The notes: generated from the letters alone by a model not told the origin. DNA of 64,000 nt from Chitinophagaceae bacterium (GCA_024707305.1 JANPZZ010000014.1:166524-230523), one strand, 5' to 3'. Shown: positions 48,543-58,170, counted from the first letter of the stretch. Made by a program: numbers and translations.

Positions 48543-50075
48543 ATGAGAAAACTATTTCTGCTTCCTGCGTTGCTGATCGCAACCATCGCCATGTCACAGG
48601 AAAAAGTGGACATGGAAATGATGCAAAAGATCCGTGAAGAAGGACTTAATCGATCCAAAGTAATGGACATCGCATTTTACCTGACAGATGTGAATGGTCC
48701 ACGTCTTTCGAATTCTCCAGGTTACACACGTGCTGCAAATTGGGCTAAATCGGAGCTTACAAAATGGGGACTTGCCAATGCAGCCCTGGAACCCTGGGGT
48801 GAGTTTGGTAAAGGCTGGGAGTTGAAGAAAAGTTACATCGCAATGACGGCTCCTTATTACAAGCCGATGATCGCTTATCCTAAATCATGGACAAAAGGAT
48901 CATCTGGTTTGAAGTCAGCTGAAGTATTGCTGATTGATGCCAAAGATTCAGTTGCGATGGCAGCTTATAAAGGAAAGTTGAAAGGAAAGGTTTTATTGCC
49001 ACTTCGCAATGATACACTTCTCCCAACATTTAAAGCTGATGCATTGCGTTATTCAGACGAAGAGCTGGAGAAAATGGCGAATGCAGAGCCTCCTGCACCA
49101 CGTAATGCACAGGGACAACCCGGAAGAAGACCCGGATTTCCTGCCAACAGTGCAGCATCCGTGCTCGCACAAATGAAGAAAATGGCTGAAGAAGAAGGTG
49201 CCGTTGCTATTTTAAGTGTGAGCCCTCGTGGACATGATGGTACATTGTTTGTATCTGGCGGTGGCGCTTACACAGCAGATGCTCCTGAGAATTTTCTTGA
49301 TATCATGCTCACCATCGAAGATTACCTGAGCATGTGCCGCCTTACAAAAGCAGGCATTCCTGTAAAAATGGATGTTGACGTACAAACAGCGTTTGACAGC
49401 AAAGACACCAAAGGTTACAACGTTGTTGCTGAAATAAAAGGTACGGATCCCAAACTGAAAGATGAAATCGTAATGCTGGGTGGCCACCTCGATAGCTGGC
49501 ACAGTGCTACAGGTGCTACCGACAATGCTGCCGGTTGCGCTGTAATGATGGAAGCCGTTCGCATTCTGAAAACGCTGGGCGTTAAACCACGTCGCACGAT
49601 CCGTATTGCATTATGGGGTGGTGAGGAGCAAGGCCTGCGTGGATCACGTGCATATGTAGCAAATCACTTTATGGATCCTGCTACAAAAGAGAAAAAAGCA
49701 GAGTACGACAAATTCTCTTCTTATTTCAATATCGATAACGGTACAGGCAAAATCCGTGGGATCTATTTGCAGGGTAACGCAAAAGTGAAAGACATTTTTA
49801 CACAATGGCTGCAACCTTTCCATGACCTCGGCGCTAAAACGGTTACCATTTCTAACACCGGCGGTACCGACCACCAGGCGTTTGATGGTATTGGATTACC
49901 TGGCTTTCAGTTTATCCAGGATCCCATTGAATACGATACACGCACGCACCATACAAACATGGATTCATACGATCACCTGATTGCTGCAGACCTGCAACAA
50001 ATCAGCACCATCGTCGCTGCATTTGTTTACAATGCCGCCATGCGTGACGAGAAATTGCCTCGCAAAGACCAATAA
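48543..50075 (+). CDS. Secreted M28-family metallopeptidase
   Basis: 510 residues. The signal ends in ALLIATIAMSQEK. A PA-like insert precedes the catalytic part. Zinc-ligand motifs: GGHLDSWHSATGATDNAAG (His and Asp), WGGEEQGLRGS (the Glu-Glu pair), DNG and TGGTDHQAFDGIG. The C-terminus has RTHHTNMDSYDHLIAADLQQ with the last His. It is an aminopeptidase or carboxypeptidase-Q type exopeptidase. A terminator hairpin AAAAACGT/ACGTTTTT (50074-50094) follows the stop. Confidence 0.92.
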   Translation: MRKLFLLPALLIATIAMSQEKVDMEMMQKIREEGLNRSKVMDIAFYLTDVNGPRLSNSPGYTRAANWAKSELTKWGLANAALEPWGEFGKGWELKKSYIAMTAPYYKPMIAYPKSWTKGSSGLKSAEVLLIDAKDSVAMAAYKGKLKGKVLLPLRNDTLLPTFKADALRYSDEELEKMANAEPPAPRNAQGQPGRRPGFPANSAASVLAQMKKMAEEEGAVAILSVSPRGHDGTLFVSGGGAYTADAPENFLDIMLTIEDYLSMCRLTKAGIPVKMDVDVQTAFDSKDTKGYNVVAEIKGTDPKLKDEIVMLGGHLDSWHSATGATDNAAGCAVMMEAVRILKTLGVKPRRTIRIALWGGEEQGLRGSRAYVANHFMDPATKEKKAEYDKFSSYFNIDNGTGKIRGIYLQGNAKVKDIFTQWLQPFHDLGAKTVTISNTGGTDHQAFDGIGLPGFQFIQDPIEYDTRTHHTNMDSYDHLIAADLQQISTIVAAFVYNAAMRDEKLPRKDQ

Positions 50076-50095
50076 AAACGTAAAAGACGTTTTTA
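50073..50095 (+). terminator. Terminator after the M28 peptidase gene
   Basis: AAAAACGT (50074-50081) pairs with ACGTTTTT (50087-50094), directly at the stop codon, with a T-run built into the right arm. Confidence 0.7.
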
Positions 50096-50107
50096 TTTCA
50101 TAACATC

Positions 50108-50206
50108 ATGTGGCAATAGGGTAGTGTGATAAAGTGACACTGAATATTGAGAACTTAAATCTCTACATAGTCACTTTATCACACTAACATATTGCCACAT
50201 TTTTTA
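50108..50206. repeat. Long near-perfect inverted repeat
   Basis: The 31 bases 50108-50138 pair with 50170-50200 with two or three mismatches, around a 31-base loop, followed by T6. It lies between the convergent M28 gene and a secreted-protein gene. It could be a bidirectional terminator, but it is longer than usual and its words (tgtggcaat, gtgtgataaagtg) recall the array words elsewhere. Confidence 0.75.
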
Positions 50207-50228
50207 TTTATTGAATGCTGTCTGCATG

Positions 50229-51062
50229 CTATTCTTTGCCACCTGGCGCTCGGTAGATAAATCGGACTAACGAGTTTTTCTTTTCATCAGAAGTGAGGTA
50301 GAGTTGATAACGTGTTGTGCCCGTATTTACAATCATGAGGGCGGTATTGGGAGGAATGGATCCGAGGTTCTCGCCCACCATAATCACATTCATTTCTTTG
50401 GTGGTTTCTTCAATGCGGATGGTGATGCTTACAGGTTTTGCGGTCAATAAATTATTCGAAACCACAGGTTGATTATCTACATAAACTGAAATGGTATCTC
50501 CATCGATCTGGCCATTATCGTAGAAGTCGAGTTTGATATTTCCTGTATCCACATAAATCTCTTTCACCAGTTCGTTTGTCTTATTGGCTAATGAAGGCGG
50601 CAGGGGAGGTGCAAATGCAGATTTCTGGATACGTGTTAAAACAATAGAACCGGAGGGGCAAGTATTACGGCCATCCATCATTTTACCCGTCCAGGTGCCG
50701 CGCAATTGTTCTTCGCGTCCATCGGTATGATAAGTAAGTACATAGTTTTTTAAACAGGGAACGCAGTCGGCAGGTATTTTGAAAATAGACACTTTCATGT
50801 CCTGTATCGTCATGTTTTTCTGAACTGTATCTACAAATCCTTCAAATTCTTCTTTAACATAATTACTGGTGTCGGAATAATGGTACGAAGAACCAGTGAT
50901 ACGTACGCCATTTAAAACCTGCAGTTGAAATTCGATATTATATACCGGAAAACATCCACCGGGTTCCATTACCAAACGACCTTTCCACAGTCCGCTGATA
51001 GCTTGCGAATTTCCTGCCGCACAACACAGCAACCCAATAAACAGAGCGATAGTCCTCATCAT
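50229..51062 (-). CDS. Secreted protein, paralogue of the next gene
   Basis: 277 residues. The signal ends in LLCCAAGNSQA. The first half has ISGLWKGRLVMEPGG and TYHTDGREEQLRGTWTGKM. The second half has ELVKEIYVDTGNIKLDFYDNGQIDGDTISVYVDNQPV, then NVIMVGENLGSIPPNTALMIVNTG. The second half is closely related to that of the neighbouring gene. A DNGxIDxDTISVY pattern recalls calcium-binding or beta-sandwich folds. I do not know a named family. It lies next to its relative in the same direction. Confidence 0.72.
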   Translation of the reverse strand: MMRTIALFIGLLCCAAGNSQAISGLWKGRLVMEPGGCFPVYNIEFQLQVLNGVRITGSSYHYSDTSNYVKEEFEGFVDTVQKNMTIQDMKVSIFKIPADCVPCLKNYVLTYHTDGREEQLRGTWTGKMMDGRNTCPSGSIVLTRIQKSAFAPPLPPSLANKTNELVKEIYVDTGNIKLDFYDNGQIDGDTISVYVDNQPVVSNNLLTAKPVSITIRIEETTKEMNVIMVGENLGSIPPNTALMIVNTGTTRYQLYLTSDEKKNSLVRFIYRAPGGKE

Positions 51063-51171
51063 TAAAAATGAAAATAGCGGAAATTCAGAGATGAGAAATT
51101 AAAATTTACAGAAGCGGCAAATGCAGGCGCTGGTTGATACGGATTCATACAACATTTTACAGAGAAAAACG

Positions 51172-52285
51172 CTACTCCGGTTCGTATCGGAACTTTACAA
51201 TTGCGTTCTTCTGTTCGGTAGAAGTAATCCGTACTTCAAATCTTTGTTTACCTGCTTCCACGATCATGAGTGATGTATTGGGTGGAATGCGTCCCAGGTT
51301 TTCCGCAACCATCGTAAGCTGCTGCTCTGGTTTGTCTTCGCTCATGGTGAATGTGAAAGTAAGCGGTTGTGCAGACAGACGTTTATTGTCGAGCATCACT
51401 GTATTATCGAGGTAAACAGAAATCGTATCATCGTCGATTTCGCCATTATCATAGAGTTTCACTGTCACTTTCGGGCTGTTTATCACCAGCGATTTCATCA
51501 GGTCATTTTTCCGGTTACGGATGGTGATTGGCGTAGCAAGTACAGGTTCTTTGCGAGGCTGAACAGCGATATCTTTTTTGACAGTATTTGTTGAATCAAT
51601 TGTCTTGATGACCCCCGGATCATTTTTCTTTTTCCGGAACGGGGTCTTTTTTCGGAGGAGTATTTTTTGCTACCGTATTCTTGTTTGGTGTTGTCGTTTT
51701 TTGGTTGGGTGTACTCAAAGACGGCGTCTGCTTTTGTGGGGCCTGGTTCACTCTTGGTGCATCCTTTGGTCGTGAAGCCACGGGTTCATCGCGGAGGAAG
51801 GGTTCGATATAAAAATCGGAAGTGGGCACTTTTCTCAGTCGCACAATACCGCCGCCACAATCGTCGCCGCGTTTTCCGCCATATCCGTCTTTTTCATAGG
51901 CGCTTGAATAAACGCCTTCCAGGAATTCTTCCTTGCCCGATTTGGAATAATCGAGCAGGTATTTCATTATACAGCTTACTGACCCGGGACTCATCCGCAG
52001 CTCAACCGTGCGGATTTCCTTGATCATTGCCGTTTTATCATTTTTATTGAAATCGCCGGTTAGAACAGCTTTGCCGTAAAAAACCGTGGTGAGGTAAGAA
52101 TAGGTAACTCCTTTGAAGCCAGCGTTTGTTTGTTTGATCTGGATCTCGAGTTTGTACGTATCGCCCAGTTCGGTTTTAAAGTAACCGCGCCAGATACCGG
52201 TGAGATCCTGCGCCACAGCAGGCATCGCAAACAGAGCCGAAAAAGCCAGCAACAGAAAAAATGACCGATTTACGTTCAATTTCAT
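51172..52285 (-). CDS. Secreted protein with Pro/Thr-rich linker, paralogue, frameshifted
   Basis: About 370 residues. The signal ends in LFAMPAVAQDL. Domain one: LTGIWRGYFKTELGDTYKLE and YLLDYSKSGKEEFLEGVYSS. A Pro/Thr/Lys-rich linker (KQTPSLSTPNQKTTTP) follows. Domain two: KVTVKLYDNGEIDDDTISVY, then LTMVAENLGRIPPNTSLMIV, matching the gene to the left. One base is wrong in the A-run at 51622-51634. The pair looks like a tandem duplication with a gained linker. The function is unknown; export to the envelope is likely. Confidence 0.72.
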
Positions 52286-52342
52286 CGGCTCAAAACTAAC
52301 GAATCTGTTCGTAAGAGGTGGGAAAGAGTTTGTTAAAGTGGA

Positions 52343-52517
52343 ATCGATGACTGAGGATCGATGATCGATGTCCGATGGTCGATGTCCGATGTCCGATGAC
52401 CGATGATCGATGATTTTTCACCGGGCGAGTTCACCCTCCTGATTGCTGGAGCGGTGATCATTCTCCCGAAACATGCATCGAACATCGGTCATCGGTCATC
52501 GGTCATCGGACATCGAT
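52343..52517. repeat. Inverted GTCGATG array upstream of thrS
   Basis: Plus-strand words (atcgatg, gtcgatg, tccgatg) at 52343-52412, a unique core at 52413-52471 with a CTCC/GGAG hairpin, then reverse-complement words (catcggt, catcgga) at 52476-52517. It lies between the divergent secreted-protein gene and thrS. Confidence 0.85.
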
Positions 52518-52526
52518 TTATTTCGT

Positions 52527-52534
52527 TAATTTCG
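52527..52534 (+). promoter_or_regulatory. TAnnTTyG -7 box for thrS
   Basis: TAATTTCG, 40 bases before the thrS start and ten bases after the repeat element ends. Confidence 0.4.
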
Positions 52535-52573
52535 CAGCCCGGTTCGTATATAAATAAATTTTTCATTAGTTAC

Positions 52574-54513
52574 ATGATTAACATCACTTTTCCCGACGGC
52601 GCCGTCCGTCAGTATGAAGCAGGTTCCAGTGCGCTTGACATTGCTAAATCCATTTCGGAAGGGCTGGCAAGAAAGCTGCTGGCTGCCCGTGTCAATAAAG
52701 AAGTGTGGGATCTTACACGTCCCATTAAAACCGACGCCACACTCCAGCTATTAACATGGGACGATATCGACGGTAAAAAGACTTTCTGGCATTCTTCGGC
52801 CCACCTGATGGCCGAAGCGGTAGAAGCCATTTTCCCCGGCGTAAAATTTTGGGTAGGGCCGGCAACGGAAAATCCACAGGGCTTCTATTATGATATGGAT
52901 CTCGGCGACCGCAAGATTTCTGAAGAAGATCTTGCTGCGCTGGAAAAGAAAATGAACGAACTGGCTAAGACAAACAGCCCTTATGTTCGTAAAGAACTGA
53001 GTAAAGCGGAAGCTGTTCAGTATTTCACAGAAAAAAATGACGAATACAAACTTGATCTGCTGTCTGGTCTTGCCGATGGTGAAATCAGTTTCTATACACA
53101 GGAAATTTTACCGATCTCTGTCGCGGGCCTCATATTCCCAACACAGGTTTGATCAAAGCCATTAAACTTACCAGCATTGCAGGTGCATACTGGAAAGGAG
53201 ATGAGAAGAACAAACAGCTTACCCGCATTTATGGTGTAACATTCCCTTCTCAAAAAGAACTGGATGCACACCTCGCATTGCTGGAAGAAGCGAAAAAAGA
53301 GATCACCGGAAACTTGGTAAAGAGCTCGGCATTTATACGATGGACGATGATGTTGGCCAGGGCCTGATCATGTGGATGCCAAATGGTACAGTGATCATTG
53401 AAGAGCTGGAAAAACTGGCGAAAGAAACAGAAACTGAAGCTGGTTACCATCGTGTAGTGACGCCACATATTGCGAAAGAAAATATGTACCTCACCAGCGG
53501 TCACCTGCCTTATTATGCAGATAGTATGTATCCTCCCATGGAACTGGATGGAGAGAAGTATTATCTGAAATCAATGAACTGTCCGCATCACCACAAAATA
53601 TTTGCGGCAGAACCCAAGAGCTATCGTGATCTTCCTTATCGTATTGCTGAATATGGTACCGTATACCGTTATGAGCAAAGTGGGGAATTGTTTGGCCTGA
53701 TGCGGGTAAGATGTTTGCATATGAATGATGCACACATCTATTGTACCAGGGAGCAGTTTAATGAAGAGTTTCGTGCTGTAAACGACATGTATCTGAAGTA
53801 TTTCAAAATCTTCGGGATTGAGAAATATGTGATGCGTTTGTCGCTGCATTCACCTGAGAAACTCGGCGTGAAATATGTGAATGAGCCGGAATTGTGGCAG
53901 GAAACAGAAGCAATGGTGCGTAGCGTGTTGATTGAATCTGGTATTCCCTATGTGGAAGTAGAGGATGAGGCTGCGTTTTATGGACCAAAGATTGACGTAC
54001 AGATATTCAGTGCAATCGGCCGCGAATTTACCCTTGCGACCAACCAGGTGGATTTTTCCCAGGGACGTAGCTTCAAGTTGCAATATGCTTCGCACGACAA
54101 CAAGCCCGAGACACCGTTGATCATTCACCGTGCGCCATTGGGAACACATGAACGGTTTATTGGCTTCCTGCTGGAGCAGTATGCTGGTAAGTTCCCACTT
54201 TGGCTGGCACCCTGCCAGGTGAAAGTGTTGCCGATCAGCGATAAGTTCATGGATTATGCAAATGAAGTGACTAAAGGGCTTAAAAAAAGCTGGCATCCGT
54301 GCGCAACTGGATGATCGCAACGAAAAAATTGGCAAGAAAATCCGCGACACAGAACTATTGCGCGTGCCTTACATGCTTGTGATTGGCGAAAAAGAAATGA
54401 ATGAAGGAAAAGTAGCCGTTCGCCGCCAGGGTAAGGGAGATATTGGTGTGTTGTCGATAGAAGAATTTACCAATAAAGCATTGACGGAGATTAGGAAAAG
54501 GGAGGCGGAGTAG
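52574..54513 (+). CDS. thrS: Threonyl-tRNA synthetase, frameshifted
   Basis: About 646 residues, normal for ThrRS. TGS domain at the start ([20 protein letters not shown]). Editing domain with the zinc motif [11 protein letters not shown]. Catalytic domain with [29 protein letters not shown] and [12 protein letters not shown]. Anticodon-binding domain with [11 protein letters not shown]. Three joins are needed: near 53105 (one missing G, restoring [16 protein letters not shown]), A6 at 53293-53298, and A7 at 54282-54288. The stop TAG is next to a GTCGATG array. thrS-infC order is common in bacteria. Confidence 0.96.
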
Positions 54514-54632
54514 TCGATGTTCGATGATCGTTGATCGATGATGGGAGATGTATGACTGTGCGAGATTACCCTTCCATTCGCGGGTGCGGTAATCTGGCGC
54601 TTTCGACACACTTCGGACATCGACCATCGAAA
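54513..54632. repeat. Inverted GTCGATG array downstream of thrS
   Basis: Plus-strand words at 54513-54546 begin at the thrS stop. A core at 54547-54610 contains a GATTACC/GGTAATC stem (54564-54570 with 54588-54594). A short reverse-complement arm lies at 54614-54630. Same word family as the element upstream of thrS. Confidence 0.82.
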
Positions 54633-54730
54633 AAAAAGCCTTCCATTTCCCGTTTTTTCCTCAAATTCGTATATGAATTTTAAAGACCGGTTTTAGGGCC
54701 GGCAGCGATTTTTTAAACTAAAAAGTATAA

Positions 54731-55363
54731 ATGGCAGTACCACAAAAACCCGGTGGCGGGTTCAACAGACCGCCCGGCGGGGGAGGATTCAGACCCGGCG
54801 GCGGTGGATTTAACAAAGGTGGATTCAGAGGGCGGATGATGCCCCGGAAGGAAGCAGAACATCGTATTAACCAGTTTATACGTGTTCCGCAAGTGCGCCT
54901 GGTTGGCGACAATGTTGAAGTAGGCATTTACAGCATCCAGGATGCTTTGCGTATGGCAAAGGATTTGGAACTCGACCTGGTGGAAATTTCACCACAGGTG
55001 GATCCTCCTGTTTGTAAGATTATCGATTACAACAAATTCCTCTACGATAAGAAGAAGAAGGAAAAGGAGATGAAAGCGAAAAGCAAAGTCTCCGAAGTAA
55101 AAGAGATTCGTTTTACTCCCAATACAGACGATCATGATTTTAACTTCAAAGCCAAACATGCGGAGGAATTCCTCAAAGAAGGCAACAAGGTAAAAGCATA
55201 CGTTCAGTTTAAGGGAAGGGCAATCCAGTTCCAGGAACGCGGGCAGTTGTTGCTTCTGAAATTTGCAGAGCGACTTGCCGAAGTGGGAGTACTGGAAAGC
55301 ATGCCAAAAATGGAAGGACGCCGTATGCTCGCCATGTTTGCTCCAAAAAGCAAAAAGAAGTAA
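54731..55363 (+). CDS. infC: Translation initiation factor IF-3, Gly-rich N-terminus
   Basis: 210 residues, about 30 longer than usual because of a Gly/Pro/Arg-rich lead (GGGFNRPPGGGGFRPGGGGF) before the ordinary IF-3 start EHRINQFIRVPQVRLVGDN. The rest is normal: LDLVEISPQVDPPVCKIIDYNKFLY, EIRFTPNTDDHDFNFKAKHA and KVKAYVQFKGRAIQFQERG. It keeps 30S subunits apart and checks the start codon. Start at 54731 (ATG); an internal ATG at 54837 (MMPRKEAEHR) would remove the lead. rpmI and rplT are displaced by 2.9 kb. Confidence 0.93.
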   Translation: MAVPQKPGGGFNRPPGGGGFRPGGGGFNKGGFRGRMMPRKEAEHRINQFIRVPQVRLVGDNVEVGIYSIQDALRMAKDLELDLVEISPQVDPPVCKIIDYNKFLYDKKKKEKEMKAKSKVSEVKEIRFTPNTDDHDFNFKAKHAEEFLKEGNKVKAYVQFKGRAIQFQERGQLLLLKFAERLAEVGVLESMPKMEGRRMLAMFAPKSKKK

Positions 55364-55387
55364 AACTCTTATTTAAAAGCACCATTC

Positions 55388-55417
55388 AACCCGGCATATT
55401 GCCGGGTTTACTTTTTT
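55388..55417 (+). terminator. Terminator after infC
   Basis: AACCCGGC (55388-55395) pairs with GCCGGGTT (55401-55408), then TACTTTTTT. It would stop infC transcripts before the metalloprotease gene. Confidence 0.8.
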
Positions 55418-55520
55418 CTTGGTGTAACAGCATGTTTTTAGGAAATTGAACATCCAATTGCATTCACCTTATTCCCCCTTATCCTCGTCCGTTGTCATTT
55501 TTTTTTACTAATTATATCAT

Positions 55521-58064
55521 ATGCGTTATCTAAACCAAGTTACACTTGTATTAGCGGCATCGATGATGCTGCAGACAACACAGGCACAAAACAGAAACAG
55601 GGTGCCGGCTGCGGATACGACCCGCTTACCAGGTGGACCACCACCAGCAGCACGACCTTCTACCGGACCGAAGCCTTTTAATGAAGTCATTACTGCCAAA
55701 GCGGTTTCTGACCCCGGAATGTTTAATGTGCACAAGGTTGAAGACAAATATTATTTTGAAATTCCCAACAACATGATGGGAAGAGAAATCCTGGTGGTAA
55801 ACCGGATCTCAAAAGCAGCTGCCGGCATGCGCAACGGATTCTTTGGATTCGCCGGCGACCAGGTTAGTCAGAACGTGATCAAATTCGACAAAGGACCCAA
55901 CAACAAAGTATTCATGCGTACTATTTCTTACGCTGAATATGCGAAAGATTCCACTTCTCCAATGTTTACCGCTGTTACTAAATCAAATGTTCAACCCATC
56001 GTGGCTTCATTTGACGTAAAAGCTTTCAGCAAAGAATCAGACGGAGTTGTAATTGACGTTACCGATTATATCAACGGCGACAATGATGTATTGTATTTCC
56101 CTGCTGCTACTAAAACGTCTATGCGTATTGGTGCGCAACAGAATGATAAATCATATATCACTGGTATCCGTTCATATCCGATGAACGTTGAAATTTCGAC
56201 TGTAAAAACTTACACACGCGCTGCTGCGCCTCCCGGACAGACTACTGCTGGTCGTGGAGGTGGTAACGCTGGTGGCAACCTCACCATTGAGATGAACAAC
56301 TCGCTGGTATTGCTTCCTGAAAAACCCATGCAACCCCGTTTCTTCGACGAACGCGTTGGTTTCTTTGCGATCGGTTATACCGATTTTGATGCAAACCCAC
56401 AACGTGTAGATGTTGCCCGTCTTATCAAACGCTGGAGACTGGAACCTAAAGACGGCGATATGGAGAAATATAAAAGAGGTGAACTGGTTGAACCTAAAAA
56501 ACCAATCATATTCTATATCGATCCTGCTACGCCAAAACAGTGGGTACCTTATCTGATTCAGGGTGTGAATGACTGGCAGGCTGCCTTTGAACAAGCCGGA
56601 TTTAAAAATGCGGTGATAGGCAAAATGGCGCCTACTAAAGAAGAAGATCCTGAATGGAGCCTGGAAGATGCGCGCTATTCTGCGATCGTTTACAAACCTT
56701 CTGATATTCCAAACGCGAGCGGTCCCAGCATTGCTGACCCCCGCAGTGGTGAAATCATGGAAAGCCATATCAACTGGTATCACAACGTAATGAAGTTGAT
56801 CCATAACTGGTATTTTGTACAATGTGCTCCCCTGGATCCAGGTGCACGCAGCATGACCTACGATACTGAACTGATGGGGCAACTGATCCGTTTTGTATCA
56901 TCACATGAAGTAGGCCACACACTGGGTCTGCGACACAACTACGGTTCAAGCTCTACGGTTCCTGTAGAAAAACTGCGTGATAAAGCATGGGTTGAAGCAA
57001 ATGGTCATACTCCTTCTATCATGGACTATGCCCGTTTCAACTACGTAGCACAACCAGAAGATAAAATCAGCCGCGAAGGTTTGTTCCCACGCATCGGTGC
57101 TTATGATAAATGGGCAATCGAGTGGGGTTACAAACTGTTCCCTCAGTTTAAAGATGAGAACGATGAAAAAGCACACCTCAACAAATGGGTGATCGAAAAA
57201 CTGAAAGACAATCGTCTTTGGTTTGGTACGGAAACAAATCCTGATGATCCTCGTTCTCAACGTGAGCAGGTGGGTGATGATGGCGTGAAAGGTGCCGACT
57301 ATGGTATCAAAAACCTGAAGCGTATTGTTCCAAACCTGATTGAGTGGACACGTGAGCCTAACAAAAACTATGATGGCCTGGCGGAAATGTATCGTGAAGT
57401 AACAAGCCAGTTCGGCATGTACCTCAGCCACGCATCTAAATATGTTGGTGGCATTATGGAAACGCCTAAAACTGTTGAACAGGAAGGCGTGGTATACGAA
57501 CTGGTGGCAAAAGCGAAACAACGCGAAGCTGTTGAGTTTCTCAACAAGCAAGTGTTCGCTACACCAACCTGGTTGATCAGTGAAGAAATCTTTAGTCGTA
57601 CTGGTGATAAAGCCTTAGCTGTTATTGGTCGCATTCAGGACAATTCACTGAGCTCACTTCTGTCGGCTCGTACATTGTCTAAACTCGTAGATGCCGAAGC
57701 TTCTAAAGGAGCAGCTACTTATACGATCACTGATCTTTTTGCAGATCTGAAAAAAGGTGTTTGGACAGAATTGCCAACCCGCGCTAAAATTGATGCGTAT
57801 CGCAGGAATCTTCAGAAGTCATATGTATCTCAACTGAACAACCTGCTGAACCCTCCAGCACCTCAGGCCGGAGCGCCTCAGGGTTTTGGCGCTGCCGCAG
57901 TCAACCTCGACAAATCGGATGTGAAGAGTGTGGTTCGTGCACACCTGACAGCTTTACGTACTGAAGTTCGCGCTGCAGCAGCAGCTACAACCGACGTACT
58001 GAGCCGTTATCACTTACAGGATATCGTAGTTCGTATCGACAAAGCCCTGGATCCCAGCAAATAA
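55521..58064 (+). CDS. Secreted zinc-dependent metalloprotease (DUF5117/DUF4953 type)
   Basis: 847 residues. The signal peptide ends near LQTTQAQNR. A Pro-rich stretch is followed by a large beta-rich domain (DUF5117-like) with FEIPNNMMGREILVVNRI. The catalytic part has HEVGHTLGLRHN at 462-472, an extended HExxHxxGxxH motif with three zinc His and Glu463, and later SIMDYARFNY with the Met-turn. This matches the Bacteroidota metzincin-like family. It sits between infC and rpmI, with its own terminator on each side. The substrate is unknown. Confidence 0.9.
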   Translation: MRYLNQVTLVLAASMMLQTTQAQNRNRVPAADTTRLPGGPPPAARPSTGPKPFNEVITAKAVSDPGMFNVHKVEDKYYFEIPNNMMGREILVVNRISKAAAGMRNGFFGFAGDQVSQNVIKFDKGPNNKVFMRTISYAEYAKDSTSPMFTAVTKSNVQPIVASFDVKAFSKESDGVVIDVTDYINGDNDVLYFPAATKTSMRIGAQQNDKSYITGIRSYPMNVEISTVKTYTRAAAPPGQTTAGRGGGNAGGNLTIEMNNSLVLLPEKPMQPRFFDERVGFFAIGYTDFDANPQRVDVARLIKRWRLEPKDGDMEKYKRGELVEPKKPIIFYIDPATPKQWVPYLIQGVNDWQAAFEQAGFKNAVIGKMAPTKEEDPEWSLEDARYSAIVYKPSDIPNASGPSIADPRSGEIMESHINWYHNVMKLIHNWYFVQCAPLDPGARSMTYDTELMGQLIRFVSSHEVGHTLGLRHNYGSSSTVPVEKLRDKAWVEANGHTPSIMDYARFNYVAQPEDKISREGLFPRIGAYDKWAIEWGYKLFPQFKDENDEKAHLNKWVIEKLKDNRLWFGTETNPDDPRSQREQVGDDGVKGADYGIKNLKRIVPNLIEWTREPNKNYDGLAEMYREVTSQFGMYLSHASKYVGGIMETPKTVEQEGVVYELVAKAKQREAVEFLNKQVFATPTWLISEEIFSRTGDKALAVIGRIQDNSLSSLLSARTLSKLVDAEASKGAATYTITDLFADLKKGVWTELPTRAKIDAYRRNLQKSYVSQLNNLLNPPAPQAGAPQGFGAAAVNLDKSDVKSVVRAHLTALRTEVRAAAAATTDVLSRYHLQDIVVRIDKALDPSK

Positions 58065-58107
58065 GCTGAAATTCCGGAGCTTGATATGAGGGGAAATGTT
58101 ATTTGCT

Positions 58108-58170
58108 AAAAGGGTGAAAATGAGTAAAATGCAATGTTTATCTGCCGTTTTACTTCATTTTCACCCTTTT
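58108..58170. terminator. 22-bp inverted repeat after the metalloprotease gene
   Basis: 58108-58129 pairs with 58148-58170 with a one-base bulge, around an 18-base loop. Its arms contain GTGAAAATGA, the same word as the 8-base arrays. It may end the metalloprotease transcript. The rest of 58065-58309 holds the rpmI promoter box and a leader with no protein. Confidence 0.65.
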
